Part shown: piece by piece, positions 45,001 through 57,823 of the stretch
Position numbering within the stretch: position 1 is the first letter of the stretch
How the letters are laid out: every line of letters begins with the position of its first letter
Origin: Cliona cf. orientalis
Taxonomy: Eukaryota; Porifera; Demospongiae; Clionaida; Clionaidae
Length of the DNA: 64,000 bases
Reading direction: 5' to 3'
Assembly (NCBI GenBank): GCA_963930775.1
Contig: OZ005698.1
Coordinates: 7,880,501-7,944,500, forward strand
Translations under genes and position numbers: made by a program
The notes under the pieces: generated by a model
What the model was told of the DNA's origin: nothing
The model's database searches: none
The model's input: the letters and a program-made list of their open reading frames with translations, nothing else

Positions 45001-47871
45001 GTCATTCTCCGCTGTAGGGGATAGGGGGTCTGTACACACGTGCAGGGGGTATATTTCTGCTAACGAGGGGGGTAATGTGTAGTCAGGGGGTGGAAACCCC
45101 ATATTAATTGATTACATGTGGATTGTGGACTACATACCCATAAATGCTGAAATAAATTATTGTAATAGCTATTGTTTCACTCACATGTTGTACAGCCTTT
45201 GCAGCTAGTAATTTGCTATATATGCTATTTCTAGCTAAAAAGCATACTTATACCTGCAAACGGTTGCCATTTCAAGTCCATCCAAAGTAAGTAGAGCTCT
45301 TTGTCTCACAGGATTACAAAGTTAGGTAGACACAGACCCAGTCTAACTGTATTATGCTCAGCTACATTTTGTATACGGCTCTACTATCAGTAGTGTGGTA
45401 GAAAACGTGGCTACTTGAAAATTAAGTCGACTGTAGCTATTCTATTATGTACGTAACTTCATTAGTACTTCTTTTAATTCACAAGCAACCTTGAAGCCAC
45501 ACAGTGGGGGGGGGGGGGGGGGGGAGGGGGTATTTCACGGACAGGATGCCAAGCCCAAATTACTATGGCCTATTGTAGTTTGAGTATTAAAACAATGTGT
45601 GCATGCCTCAAGACATGTATCGATCATGACAATTCCTAAATCAATTCCCCCTCCCCGAAAAATAAACCCTGCATGTGTGTATGTATGCACACAGAAGGGA
45701 TGACAGAGGGGAGATGAATCAGTGTTTAGATATATAATAATAATATTATTGTGGCAATCTCTAATGATATGCTGTCTTGGTCTTACTGAGAGTCTTGTTA
45801 TCGATGGTGGAGAGAACTGCTTCAGTTTCTGTATGTGGAATAAGAACAGTTGAACTCTATAAACTGACCAGGATGCCGAGTGTCTACATGAAGGCTATAA
45901 TTCGGGGCGAGCCTGAGTGAGCCCCGAATACACGAGGTACAGGAAGCGGTTATGTATGTATACATGCATATAATTTATATGTTTGTGGGATGATCATTTC
46001 AGTGAGGAGAGAGTTAAATTTTGAACGCGTAAGGTAATGGTCGTCATGCACATGCGCATACGCCCGCACTGCACCATCGATCTGAGAGACAACTCTAGTG
46101 TAGGCAAGGCATAAAACTGGAAAGGTGAGTGCTGTACCACTCCGGCAAGGCTCAGGTCCACGATTAACATCACTGGTCGCCGGACTCCACTTTCCTGAGC
46201 TGGAAGATGACTGCTATCCTCTCAGCAAGGGGTGGTCACGTATATACCTGCTGTACTGACACCCGCGACCGGGATCAAAGTGAGATCAAGTGGTCAAGCT
46301 GTAAAACTGGGGACGATCAAGCGATCAAGATGTCCGTTTGCACTGCTCAAATCAAGGTCAAGACGGGTCCTATCCTTTGACTCCACCCACACCCCGCCCA
46401 CCCCCGGTTGGCAATCAAGGGTCAAGGCTCTTTTAGCGGTGCGATCAAGCGATCAAGGTCCAAAAATGGCCCCGATCAAATTTTGATCCCGGTCGCGGGT
46501 GTCAGTACAGCAGGTATATATGTGACCACCCCTTGTCTCAGGGCCTGGCTACAGGTACTTGGACTCATGGTCATGGCATGTAGACTACTATAAATAATTA
46601 TTATAGTACAGGTGATCAACATTATTGGACTATAGCTACTATACTAGCAATCTGTGATGCTTTCACTGTCATGGTAGCTTCTCAGGCCTAGCTATTGGGG
46701 TACCAACCCAATGTGCGTATGTGTGCCTGTGTGCTTTCAAAGAAATCTTGTGACTCTTGCGAAGGCTCGCCCCGCACAGATGATTTATCACCACTAGTAA
46801 TAATTATCATAATGGGCCAGGAGTAGGCTAAGCGTCACCAGGTGTGTGTGTGTGTGTGGTGCGTGGGGGGGGGGGGGGGGGGGGGAGGTGGTGATGTGCA
46901 CCTAATGCATACACCCTTTACATGTGTAGGTTTATTGTTTATCTAGCCTATCAAGCTGTTATACGTACTTTTATTACACTGACACTTATGCCAGTACTTG
47001 TACATAAACTGTCAATAAGGAATAGTACATGCACCTTATAGTACACTGTTAATACTACTTTCAGTTCAGAAATACGTTATTGTAAACATCCATTATCATG
47101 CATCCACCTGTGCTCTACTGCATATAATTTGGCATTATTGTGGATAAGGTTGATGGACAATCAAGCTAACTGGAGATGGCTTTATGTGACTATGTTTAGC
47201 CGAATGTGTCCCTCAATGCAAAGGATGCAGAAATTGCTCGTGTTTGTCATACTATACAACTTAAGGCCATGCAAACTACATTCATAGTTCAGTCTCAGCG
47301 CTCGCATGCTGCTCAGTCTCCCCGTTTCAAGCTGATTTGGTTTGAATTCAAGGAGTGTGGCACCAATTTGGGGGCGGAGTAAGGCATCAAGGCTGTATCC
47401 TACTATACTGACCTCAAGAATGTATACACGTAATCTATGAATGTAGTTTGTCCGGCCTAATTATGTCAATCATGTAGGGTCCACCCATACATATTGTTAT
47501 TAATCAGCATATAATTTTAGACGTGCTTTCTTACCTTTTTCACCGTTCGGGTCGTCCGAGCTGGCGGTGGTGGCGGTGACGATAATCGCAGGATTCGTAG
47601 GAGTGCGTTGCCTAGCCCTTATCATGGCGGCGTGAGGCTCTTGATTGGCGCTAACCAGCGCCTCCTCTAGCTTGCTCCAGCTAGGCTTCAGATCCTCACG
47701 CTGAACCCACCTGGACACCATGACCTCTCTGCGCAAGCTGTTCCCACCAGAAAGCCCTCGAATCTCCTGGATGGTCTTGTCTGAGAGGCCGAGGTGTAGT
47801 GCCACCTCCTCCCACTCATCGAGCGTCTCCAGAAGACGACAAACTTCGACAATTGAAATAATTTCCGACAT
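39002..47871 (-). CDS. Death-Death-unknown domain-ankyrin protein, unit 2 (17 exons, complete)
   Basis: Exons in transcription order: 47871-47535, 45828-45787, 45011-44730, 44387-44337, 44144-43465, 43273-43166, 42534-42436, 42350-42246, 41878-41780, 41467-41363, 40986-40897, 40777-40679, 40571-40467, 40415-40317, 40260-40162, 39325-39245, 39187-39002. They total 888 codons plus TAA, all joined in frame. Same architecture as unit 1: first Death domain in exon 1 (EWEEVALHLGLSDKTIQEI), second in exon 3 (WEQLSACLGLAKADIDRIRE), unknown domain in exon 5 (three residues shorter around NLSADEECDQ), eleven one-exon ankyrin repeats and an acidic Ser/Thr/Gln-rich tail. An upstream in-frame ATG exists at 47895. 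Introns carry several unit-specific transposon insertions. Predicted intracellular adaptor or recognition protein; function inferred from domains only. Confidence 0.87.
39468..40085. mobile_element. Insertion in unit 2 intron with repeated GGCGCC motifs
   Basis: Relative to units 1 and 4, this intron has about 600 extra bases beginning TA|CCGTATAATTATG, resembling the other TA-targeted ends. It contains repeated TCTAATTTAGGCGCC and TTTTTCGGTTCTAATT motifs. I could not find a matching right terminus, so the element may be truncated or composite. Confidence 0.5.
42567..43134. mobile_element. TA-target MITE in unit 2 (outer element of a nested pair)
   Basis: Ends CCGTATTTATTAGAAGCC and its inverse (ending AAATACGG), flanked by TA (42565-42566, 43135-43136). 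Units 1 and 4 show the empty site CAGATACTTGTCTA. A second element (42919-43125) is inserted near its right end. No coding capacity. Confidence 0.85.
42919..43125. mobile_element. TA-target MITE nested inside another MITE (207 bp)
   Basis: Ends CCGTACAGCGGGAAATTTTC and the inverse (GAAAATTTCCCGCTATACGG), flanked by TA on each side (42917-42918, 43126-43127). The inside is rich in TTTTCGCGGA repeats. Removing it restores the outer element's right terminal repeat. A related element lies at 60320-60473. Confidence 0.85.
46226..46535. mobile_element. Long near-perfect inverted-repeat element in unit 2 (310 bp, TCTCAG duplication)
   Basis: Left arm begins CAAGGGGTGGTCACGTATAT and runs for at least 50 bases through CTGACACCCGCGACCGGGAT. 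The right arm is its near-perfect complement ending CCACCCCTTG. Flanked by TCTCAG at 46220-46225 and 46536-46541. The interior repeats GATCAAG/AGGTCAAG motifs. No transposase. The extended arms and high arm identity suggest a recent insertion. Confidence 0.85.
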
Positions 47872-48935
47872 CTTTCTATACCCTGTATTAATCATCGAGG
47901 GACCGGAGCGCTCGAGCAGGGAGAATCCCGTGTGATCACACTGCGCATGCTCAGTATGGGTGTGGCATGAAAAGCCAGCCCCACCCCTTCGCTAAATAGT
48001 GGGAGGGGCTGGCTCATGTGGAGAGAGTATAGTGGATCCCTAGTTACATCCCTAGTATAGCAATTTACTTTTATCTGAAATAAGCAATATTCGTATCGAA
48101 TCGTAAAATTTGGTACAGATAATGTAGGTGAATATGGTATAAAATAAAGTTCATCATCTATTTTCATTTTTAAGTTTAATACGCCTCTTCAAAAGTGACA
48201 ATTACATAATATTCCATAACCTAACTATGCTACTTACATACCTAGTGACCCTTTACCATAATGATATAGCTACAATGAAGCTATATACTAGGGATGTGAT
48301 AATAGTTAAATTTCATATAATATTATTAATTAAGCGATTGACTTACTCAGGCGCTATATATAATTATTATACTGACCTCCTCAGATAAAGGAGCCATGCA
48401 TGAAATAATTACCGGAACTTCAAAGATTAATAGCTTGTCCGTTCATAGAATAGTGTAAAATTACTATCATTGATCACGAATGCATACTTATAGCTACATG
48501 TATACAGGCTCATAATAATAATAATGTACTACATAGTACTATCTTGGATTACTGGTGGGTTATATATTGAATTTGAATGTAGAACGTATACATGCATGTT
48601 CGTATTCAGTTTCGACCAAAGAAGGTCTACAGACCAAAATGTATCGACGTTTGATGATATTATGTGATGTAGCTACTATGTTCAAGTTAATTATAATCCA
48701 CCAGTATAAATGCATACTTATCGTTATTAATAATATTAATGGTACGGTGTGTAATTATTATGCATGCATTAAAATTTGTGGGTAGCTATATCCCATCCCT
48801 GTATCATCAATCAATATAATCAATAGCAAAATTAGCAGCTGCTATTATGAGAAAACAAGTACACAATGTCATGTCATGTACACACTGTTGACAGGGCTGT
48901 TATGCATAAATATTATAATAATTCTAATATCTATT
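47872..48935. other. Spacer between unit 2 start and unit 3 stop
   Basis: No gene seen. At 47973-48014 lies an imperfect hairpin (AGCCAGCCCCACCCC facing GGGAGGGGCTGGCT) also present upstream of unit 3. The part 48050-48690 is homologous to 29100-29600 downstream of unit 1 and includes the empty site (GTGATGTAGCTAC) of the element at 29608-30412. Confidence 0.6.
47973..48014. promoter_or_regulatory. Conserved hairpin-forming block upstream of unit 2
   Basis: GC-rich inverted repeat around CTTCGCTAAATAGT, about 100 bases upstream of the unit 2 start. The same block lies at 58190-58236 upstream of unit 3, expanded by one TATA. Conservation in an otherwise drifting spacer suggests a promoter element, though shared ancestry alone could explain it. 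Confidence 0.4.
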
Positions 48936-51900
48936 CTATGATGCAGTTTCGTCCAATTCATCATACGAATGTTGTGGAGCAGTATCACTTTCTTGATGTT
49001 TAGGAGTATCAGACAGTTTAGACCCATGCTCCAGGATATCCCTGAAAGTCTGTAAGCTTGTGACTTGATCATGATGGCGGCTAGGTGACTGGAGAGCGGC
49101 TGGCACAAGATGACTCGGCTGTGGGATTAATTGTTAGCTAAATTAAATGGCACCATAACAATTATTATTATTTGTTAGCTATAACACTATACCTTGTAAC
49201 CACACTGCTCCAATAGCTGACACACTGCTGAATGAGATTCACTGCTAGCAATATCATATGCCGTCAACCCATTCTATAAGCAGAACTTACTGTCAGATGT
49301 GATTGTATAAGAACACATGCACAAACATCAAAATAACTCCCCATGCCAGCCCAGCCTGGGCCTATGGATTAGTCCTAATTTCCATAATATTATACTTTTG
49401 AAGCTTCATGCTGATCAGTGGTGGAGGAAGACGGCTATGACTGGGGGGGCACAGTGGGTGTATCACATGTCTATATACCACAATAGGATCTATTAAAGGA
49501 CTGTCATGCAAGGGGGGAGGGGTGCCCCCCTAGTTCTGCCGCCTATGCTGATATAATAATTATTATAGTGTCCAATGCGGCACATGTGCATGTAACAAAT
49601 CTTGGGTTACCAAGAAATCAAATACAATAATGCATACAGGTTTACCCGGTAATATATACCTGGTCCTTGGCATCAATTTGAGCCCCAGCTCTGACCAGCT
49701 CTGCCACTATCGATGAATGGCCTCTCCAGGCAGTAATCATTAGTCCTGTTCTGCCTTCCTGCATGTTGTATTAATATCATGAATGATGAATAATTATTGT
49801 TAAGACAAACCAACTTTATTCTTGAGCTCCATGTTTGCATTGGATTGGATTAGTAATTTGACAACATCTGTATTGCCACAGATGCATGCAACTTGAAGAG
49901 CCGAATTGCCATACTGTGGAGGAATACTGGTATAATAAGCAAAACTAATTAGAAAACTAAAGAGGTTATATATATATCAAAGAGACCTTAATATTCTGGT
50001 AATTAATGCTTGCCCCATGTTCAACTAGGAATCTTGCCACCTCAATGTGATTTTTTTCAGAAGCCATAATCAGTGGAGTAGCAGCATACTCATCCTGTGG
50101 TGAACATGATAATAGTGAAGATGTGAATAACACTGAGTATGCTGGGGATTCAGTGAACAATACACAGCAAAATAAACTGAGACTAGTGCTATTGTATAGT
50201 GCATTACTCACATCACACGGCTGGTCGATGGCTGCATGATGATGAACCAGCAGCTGGACCATCTCAATATTGCCTATAACACAGGAGACAAATAGTGGGG
50301 ACTGTACTCCCTGTAGAGAGAGAACAGTGGAGTGTCACATGATCTCCAAGAATGATGAAGTTATCCACATGCTAGCTTGACTCCACTGCATACATCTTTA
50401 CATTACATAGTGCTGTACCTTGTTGATGTCCGCCCCATGGGCCAGGAGCAGCTCCACTAGCCTCAGGTGGTTGTTCTTGGCAGCAAAGTATAGGGGTGTT
50501 ACTCCAGTCTGTGAATATAATGCACAAAGTAAAATGGAGTCATGTTGCTCTAGATTGAGCCCACTATTTCTACATGCATCAATGACCCACACACTATGAT
50601 GGCCATGTACATAATTATAGAGAAGCTCCACCTTGCTCTAAACTGAGCACACTATGTTGACCATGGACATGCAATGGTCTCACCTTACTAAGGTAGTTCA
50701 CATCAGCCCCGTGGTCAATGAGTAGAGCTACTGGATCATAATGACCCTCCTGGCAGGCACCAAATAGGGCTGTATCTCCACGTTCATCCTGCATGAGTTG
50801 AGACAATATAATACAAATTAGCAAGTTGTACATGGAAATCTGAAGGCTCACCAACTACAACTCCACCCACTCACAACATGCAGAGCACACACAATAAATT
50901 ATGGAACTGCCACAAACATTCTTGAATTGCTCTATACAGGAGATCAGTAATCATTAAACTATTGCCCAGTTTTTCAAGCAACCATATTGTTGCTGTTGGA
51001 GCTACAAATGTGTGACCAAAGATGACATCATAGCAGACCTTATGATAAATTTTTTGTATTGCCAGTCAAAATGTCCGATCAAAATGAAAATTTGATCAAA
51101 ATGAAAATTTGACCGGACATTTACACCAAATGCCTGGACACCAATCAGGGCATGATTACAAGACCATAGTTGACAAGGTGACAACTAAGCCAGTAACCAG
51201 GATGCTAGTCAGACATTAGTGCTTGAACTGCGCTATTGAATGCTTTACTGATTTAATGGAAAAAGTGTCTGGATAATCAAGTGAATGGCAGGACATGCTA
51301 GCTATTTGTCTGGAAAATGTCCGATGTCCGACCATTATCATAAGCATCCTACTGTCAATGACTAGCAATGACTACAGCAAGTACAAGTTCTACTGTGTAC
51401 ATAGTGTTACTGTGCCTCACATCATTTGGCAAATCAACTGCAGCGTGGTGATGGAGGAGCAGTTCAACAATCTTCGTATGTCCTTTAAAGCTTGCTTTCC
51501 ATAGAACTGAGTCTCCTTTCTGTAGCATGTGAAGGAGAGAGTTTTAGAGTGAGATACTAGTGGACAGTGATTGAATGTGAGCAGTGGGGAGAGCTAGGGA
51601 GCTGAACAACGACCACTCCCTCACTATGACTTAAACTACCGTAAACTCTGGTTATTAAGCGCACCTCGATATTAAGCGCACATTATTTATTAAGCGCATG
51701 CTCTCTTCTCGTCACAAGCTATTGTTTGTTAAGCGCATGCGCTTAATAGGCATGAACCTGACCTTGACCGGCTGGAAAGTATGTGGAGTCCAGATATCTT
51801 TGGAGAAATGATGGCCATGTCATGCAAGAAGATCGAGTTTCAGACAAATCACCAGCACTCGTCGTCTTGAGCGGCAGCTGTAAACGCTAAAGCGCTCGAT

Positions 51901-52943
51901 CGATCGAACCAGCTAGCACTAGTGCGAGTGGGCCTCGCATCCATCACGTGCCCAAACGTTTGTGGGCGTGGTTATGTGCCATATAAGCGCATATCCTTTA
52001 TTAAGCGCATACTGTCGTTCCGTTTACCGCTATAAGCGCATGCACTTATTAACCAGAGTTTACGGTAACTAGTGCTGGCAAAGGTTGTCCTCACAGGAAA
52101 ACCCAAAACACAGTACGTACAAAATTCACCAGTTATCAATGGTAATCAATGAATAGGAGAACCACGATGTATGCATGTCTGCTATGAACAGTACATGCTG
52201 CATGTTTGTTACTCATACCTTGTACATCCCACTGGTTCACCATAATACCATACCTTATTATTGGCCACATTATGCATACTTGTGTTCCAGGGATCAATGC
52301 TCTCACCTTATTCCTGTAGTTCACGTCTGCTCCATTCTCCACTAAAATCTCAGCAACATGGAGATAACCTTTGTTCACTGCCGTCACCAAAGCTGTTTCT
52401 CCGAAGTCATCCTATACAAGACAATGAAATATAGTAGCTACATGTTGTAATTCTACCACAAATAATGGCTTGATTACTTAATGTATCTCACCTTTGTTGC
52501 CATGTCAGTATCAGCACGATACTTGAGGAACAATTCAACCAGGTCTTGTCTCCCATGATAGCTGACGTACCAGAGGGGATGGTTGCCAAGCTAACATACA
52601 GAACAAGACATCAGATCATGTCAACCTATTGCCATGCAGTGGCACCTACTTGGTCATAGATATTAGGCTCCACCCCCTGGGCTAGGAGAGACGAGAAATC
52701 TCTGATATCTGCAGTGCCATCATGACAGAGCTCCAAAAATCTCTTCTCTTTAGCAGTCTGGGATATAGAAAATGGAAATAGCCACATAGTATTAATTAGC
52801 AACTCTGCTACAGTGTTTTTATCTAGGATTTACAATCATATCTAAGGCCACTCCAAATCAATTAGTTGTTTCTCATCCCCCCTTGATTTCCGCCCGCATG
52901 TATTTCCATCAGCACCAGCACAATACAACATAGGCGTGGGAAA

Positions 52944-52982
<39 letters not shown>

Positions 52983-55900
52983 GGGCGCTTGCCCCCACAG
53001 CCAGAGCCATCCAGTATTTGTTGTATTAGCCCTGGCAATTGGTTCACCACATGAAATTCATGAACAAGTGTAGCTATAGGGTATGCTCTGCTTATCTTAC
53101 AGCTTACTTCTCACTGAATCTCAGTCGCTACAGCCAGAAACACTTGCCTGCCTCCCCTATAGGCACAAGGCTACAGCCTCGATAGTGCAAAAATGGGCGT
53201 GGTTTGATAGTAATGTGGGTGTGGTCAAAAGTATACCGCCTCGATTTTTTGGACTGCTGAACTTATGGTTTTGACGACCATTTGCCATCAAACTTGTGAA
53301 TAAACAACCATTTCCAGCCGCCCGCCCGCATCAGTTTTTGGCTCAGGGGATGAGAAACAATGAATTAATTTGGAGTGGCCTAACGCTAATATAGCACTCT
53401 ACACAATTTTCCTAAAACCCAATGATCTAAAGTATTCTCCCTCAAAATTTCTCATTTTATTAACCAAATACAATTATAAAAATTATTGTACTTACTATTT
53501 GTTTCTCATCATAGATGATGACATCATCAATAGAGACGAGGACTATCCCATGGCTTCGGAAGAACTTTGACCTTGGAAGGATGGCGTCAGCGATGTATTG
53601 TGGCACTGTCCATGTCACCTCCAGACTACCAGCAACTATCGAATCAATGACTGCCGTCAGAGAGGGAATCTCATACTCCTCGGCAAAAGACTGCCACAGC
53701 TTTACAACATAGTCTAATGAAATCTGCGATATCTTCCGCTGAAGTTGAAGCACCACCTTGATCTTCTTGTATTGCTTTGTGGTGAGCTTTGGAGAGGGTT
53801 GATCACATTCCTCATCAGAATCATCCGCAGACAAATTCTGGTACTCGATATAATCAATAAGCCTTGTTGTGAGGTAGAATCCAGAGAGACGGGCCTTGTA
53901 CACTTTCATAAGGCTCCCCACTTCTTGGTCATTTGGTAGAAACTTGTTGATCAGTCGCTCCAAAGGGCTGTAATTATGATAATCCCACAGATGTTTGAGG
54001 GTGATAGCGGCAAATAATTTCTTCGCATTGGATGTCTCAGGAAAATCGCACTCGAAGAAGGTGATTAGAAAGTCCCTCAAATTGCTGATATCACTCTGGG
54101 ACTGGAGAGCCAACTGGACTTCGAGCACAAGGGAGGAAAAATGTGCCTTTATCTCATCCACATTGGAACGAATCATTTCCACACCTGCGTAGTAATAACA
54201 TCACTTTATATGTATGAGCTGGTTAATACATTGTTAAGTTAACATCAATCCTAAGGCTCTTGAGAGTGGATACATAGCAATAGCTAGCTGCCCATAGCAC
54301 CAATTCCCATGAGTATATAGAGGGTATGAACTGTTTCAGTGCTTTTGTTAATCGTAAACGATGAATAGCTACCTTTTCAAAAATTAGTTAAATTAAATAT
54401 TCCTTCGGTGTTATTATGCCTAACCGCTGACTAATACTAGAAATGGTGTATTTGAAAATTATTAAGAGTGCTAATTTTTAGAATTAGGTATGCAACATTC
54501 TATGCTAATCATAAACTGACTTTGTTGTCTCTTCTCAGGGATGGCTGGTGATTGGACAACAGCAGAAGATATATTATGTAGCATCTCTGAAAAGACAAAA
54601 TTTTATAATTGCTTAAAGGCATTGTGTCACGATATAAGCAGTGATTGTTACTATTTTTAGATCTAATGTACGGGCTCGCGTTGTGATAAATCGCGCACGT
54701 ACAAAAATATTGTCGCGCGCTCCTCGTGGACTCCAGAACGCCATCGAAGGACAAGGCAAGGACTTAGCTACTCGTGGTGCTGCCCTAGGACTGGTATCTC
54801 TGTCTGCTTCTGGACCTACTAGCCCTCACTACAGGTAAATCTACTCGTGTTATACCACCTCGCACGTGGTGGATCTAGCTAGACGTAGACATCGCTACTC
54901 TGGTAAGGCCGACTCTCGCCCGTCCCCCTGGTAGACCTTTTACCTTCCACCGCTAGCTGAAGACCTTCCAGCTCCAACCCTTGAGCCTTTCTTGGACCGA
55001 TCGCGTTCTGTTACCGCGAACTACAACCATTGATTGAAAAGTGGCTGCCAGATTTCAATCTAATGGGCGCGGTTATATCACGTGTGACACTAATTTACTA
55101 AAAATAGCCCTTATATCGTGGCACAATGCCTTTAAATCCATGCAGTCAAAGTTGAAACTATAATTATAAAATAATTAGGCGGGATAAACAAAATTCATAG
55201 TTTACTGTCACAAATCAAAGCATTCCCTTTTACACACATGTACATGCATGCAAGCGGTCATTATTTCAATGCCTAGATCACTATGCTCAAACTAGAGATC
55301 ACCTATATGGCACTGCCCACTAATTAGAGTACTCAAGGGAATGTACTCTATGTTTACTGTATTGTATCTGAAGTCTGAAAATTTCTGAAAACTAAGTAAA
55401 CTCATGTGGGTGATGATAATAAATTAAATGCCGCCAAATTCAGTTTCCCTCACTTTAAAAGGTGCATTTGTTACAGGTACGTGATCGATTACCATTTAAA
55501 TCTATTCCTACAAAGGGGAGTCAACTATCAGATCACTCGTGTGGAGTAATACCTAATGGATGTTTAGCAGCCAAGTCCTTGCAGAGATGTCTGTCCACTG
55601 TAGCCACTGCTTTTAGTAGAGACCTCCACGACGGTAAACCAAATCGCTGAGTGGAGTAGTTCTGCTTAATCCACTGGTTGAGGGCCTCACTCCAGCATCC
55701 AGCGATGTCCCTGGGACGGCTTTCCCTTATCCTATCAATGTCGGCTTTAGCAAGACCAAGACAGGCACTGAGCTGCTCCCACTTGGCAGCTAGTGAGCCA
55801 CACTCAACAGACACAACATTCCAGTCATCCTCTGCTGTAGGGGAGAGGGGGTCTGTACACATAAGCAGGGGTTATTTCTGCTAAAGAGGGGGATTAATGT

Positions 55901-57791
55901 GTAGTCAGAGGCTAGGAAGGCAACCCTATATTAACTTATAACACGTGCATTGTGGATGACATACCCATAATCGCTGAAATAGAATTAGTGTACTAGCTAA
56001 TTGTCACTAAACAGCATCCTAGAATGGTTGTCATAGCTATTGTTTACTCACATGTTGTACAGCCGTTGTAGCCAGTCATTTTTGTACATTTAGTATGCTA
56101 TTTCTAGCTAAAAAGCTTACTTACCTCCAAACTGTCGCCATCTCAAGTCCATCCATAGTAAACAGAACTCTTTATCTAGACCTAGTCTAGCTGCATGCTC
56201 AGCAATCAGAACTGTGGTAGAAAACATCGCCACTTGAGCGCTCAGTCAACCATAGCCATTCTCCATCTCGATATCATGTAACTTCGTTAGAATCCTTTCA
56301 TAAGCGACCTCAAAGCCACACTGGGGGGAGGTGTTTCCAGTATAACCACAGACAGGATACCAAGCCAAAACTAATCTACTATATATGGAGATAATATGCT
56401 ATTATTATGGTGAGGCTATACATGACATTGTACCACAGTAATTATTTAGTGCAAGTGCATAATATAGGCATCCATCATAGATTGAGAGCACAATCCATGC
56501 ACACCTCAAGGCATGTATTGTGTAATTGGTTTATATCAATTCCATGGAGGGATGAAAGCACTCCCTGCCCCCTCCCACCCAAAATAAACCTTGCATGCAT
56601 GTTATACTATGCATGTGTGCATGCACAAAGAAGGGACGAGAGAGGGGAGATGAATTAGTGTTTAGATGTGTATGGTAATGATCTTACTAAGAGTCTTGCT
56701 GTCAACGGTGGAGAGAAGTGCTTCAGTTTCTGTGTGTGGAATAAGAAGGTGTTATCCCACAGTATGCACTTATATTATATTGCCATGGATAGTAACATGT
56801 ATACCAGTATTTGTACATAAATTGTCGATATGGAATAGTACCTAGTACACTGTTAATACTACTTTCAGTTCTATTATAAACATTCGTTATCTTTATGCAT
56901 CCACCTGCATGTGTTGTATAGTCACCTTTGTTTGCTTGCACCCAGCTAGAAAATTACCTAGAGGTGCCAAGAGTGAGCCTGCCTAGTATTAGGTAAGGTA
57001 AGGATGGTGATAGCTGGTAGCTCCAATAATACTACTGATCGTATGGATGCCACTAACTGTGGTGATCTTTTGGAGGTATTTAAAAAACGAGAGTATCCTC
57101 CCCCAAGAGCTATTGGAGTAATTTGATAATACCATAAAAAAGGAATTCCGTTACCACGTGTATGTGGTCACAATACTGCAGTTAGTGCACTGTGGTTTCC
57201 TGGGCAAGTACCCGTGTGTACTTCTTACCATAACTCCTTTCTTCACTGCCCTCAGTGCATACCTGGTGTATTGTGCACTTATGTGCCATAAAATCTGTAT
57301 AATGGGTGTACAAGGCAGTTGCTCTTTCGTAAAGCATACAACATCATGATAGAATCAGTTGCTCTACTGCAATGACCCCTCCTACCCAGAAAGGGTCTGG
57401 TCAAAGGGTCACACTAACGTGTCTGGCTGGAACGCAATAATCGACAATTCCGGCGTGTGTAAAATAGAAACTAACCGCCACTTCCGTACCGTGTGCAGGG
57501 GCATAGCCAGGATTTTAGAAAATTTTAGACCGGAAACCACACCCACTAATTAAATCACGCGCTCCTTTTTGTGCCCTTTGAACTCATCAAACGTTCGAGA
57601 TTCCAGACTAGACACTGCTCGATCGAGGCATAGCTCGAAAGTTTGTTTACAGATAGCTTTTTAGTCAGCTTTTCTGTGATGATTTTTGACTCTGAAGACT
57701 GCTGTAACAACTTGGTGCTGGTATTTATACGGTAAGAAGTGATATTAATATTACATGACTCTGGGGAAAAAAGGGGGGGGGCAAATGCCCC

Positions 57792-57823
<32 letters not shown>

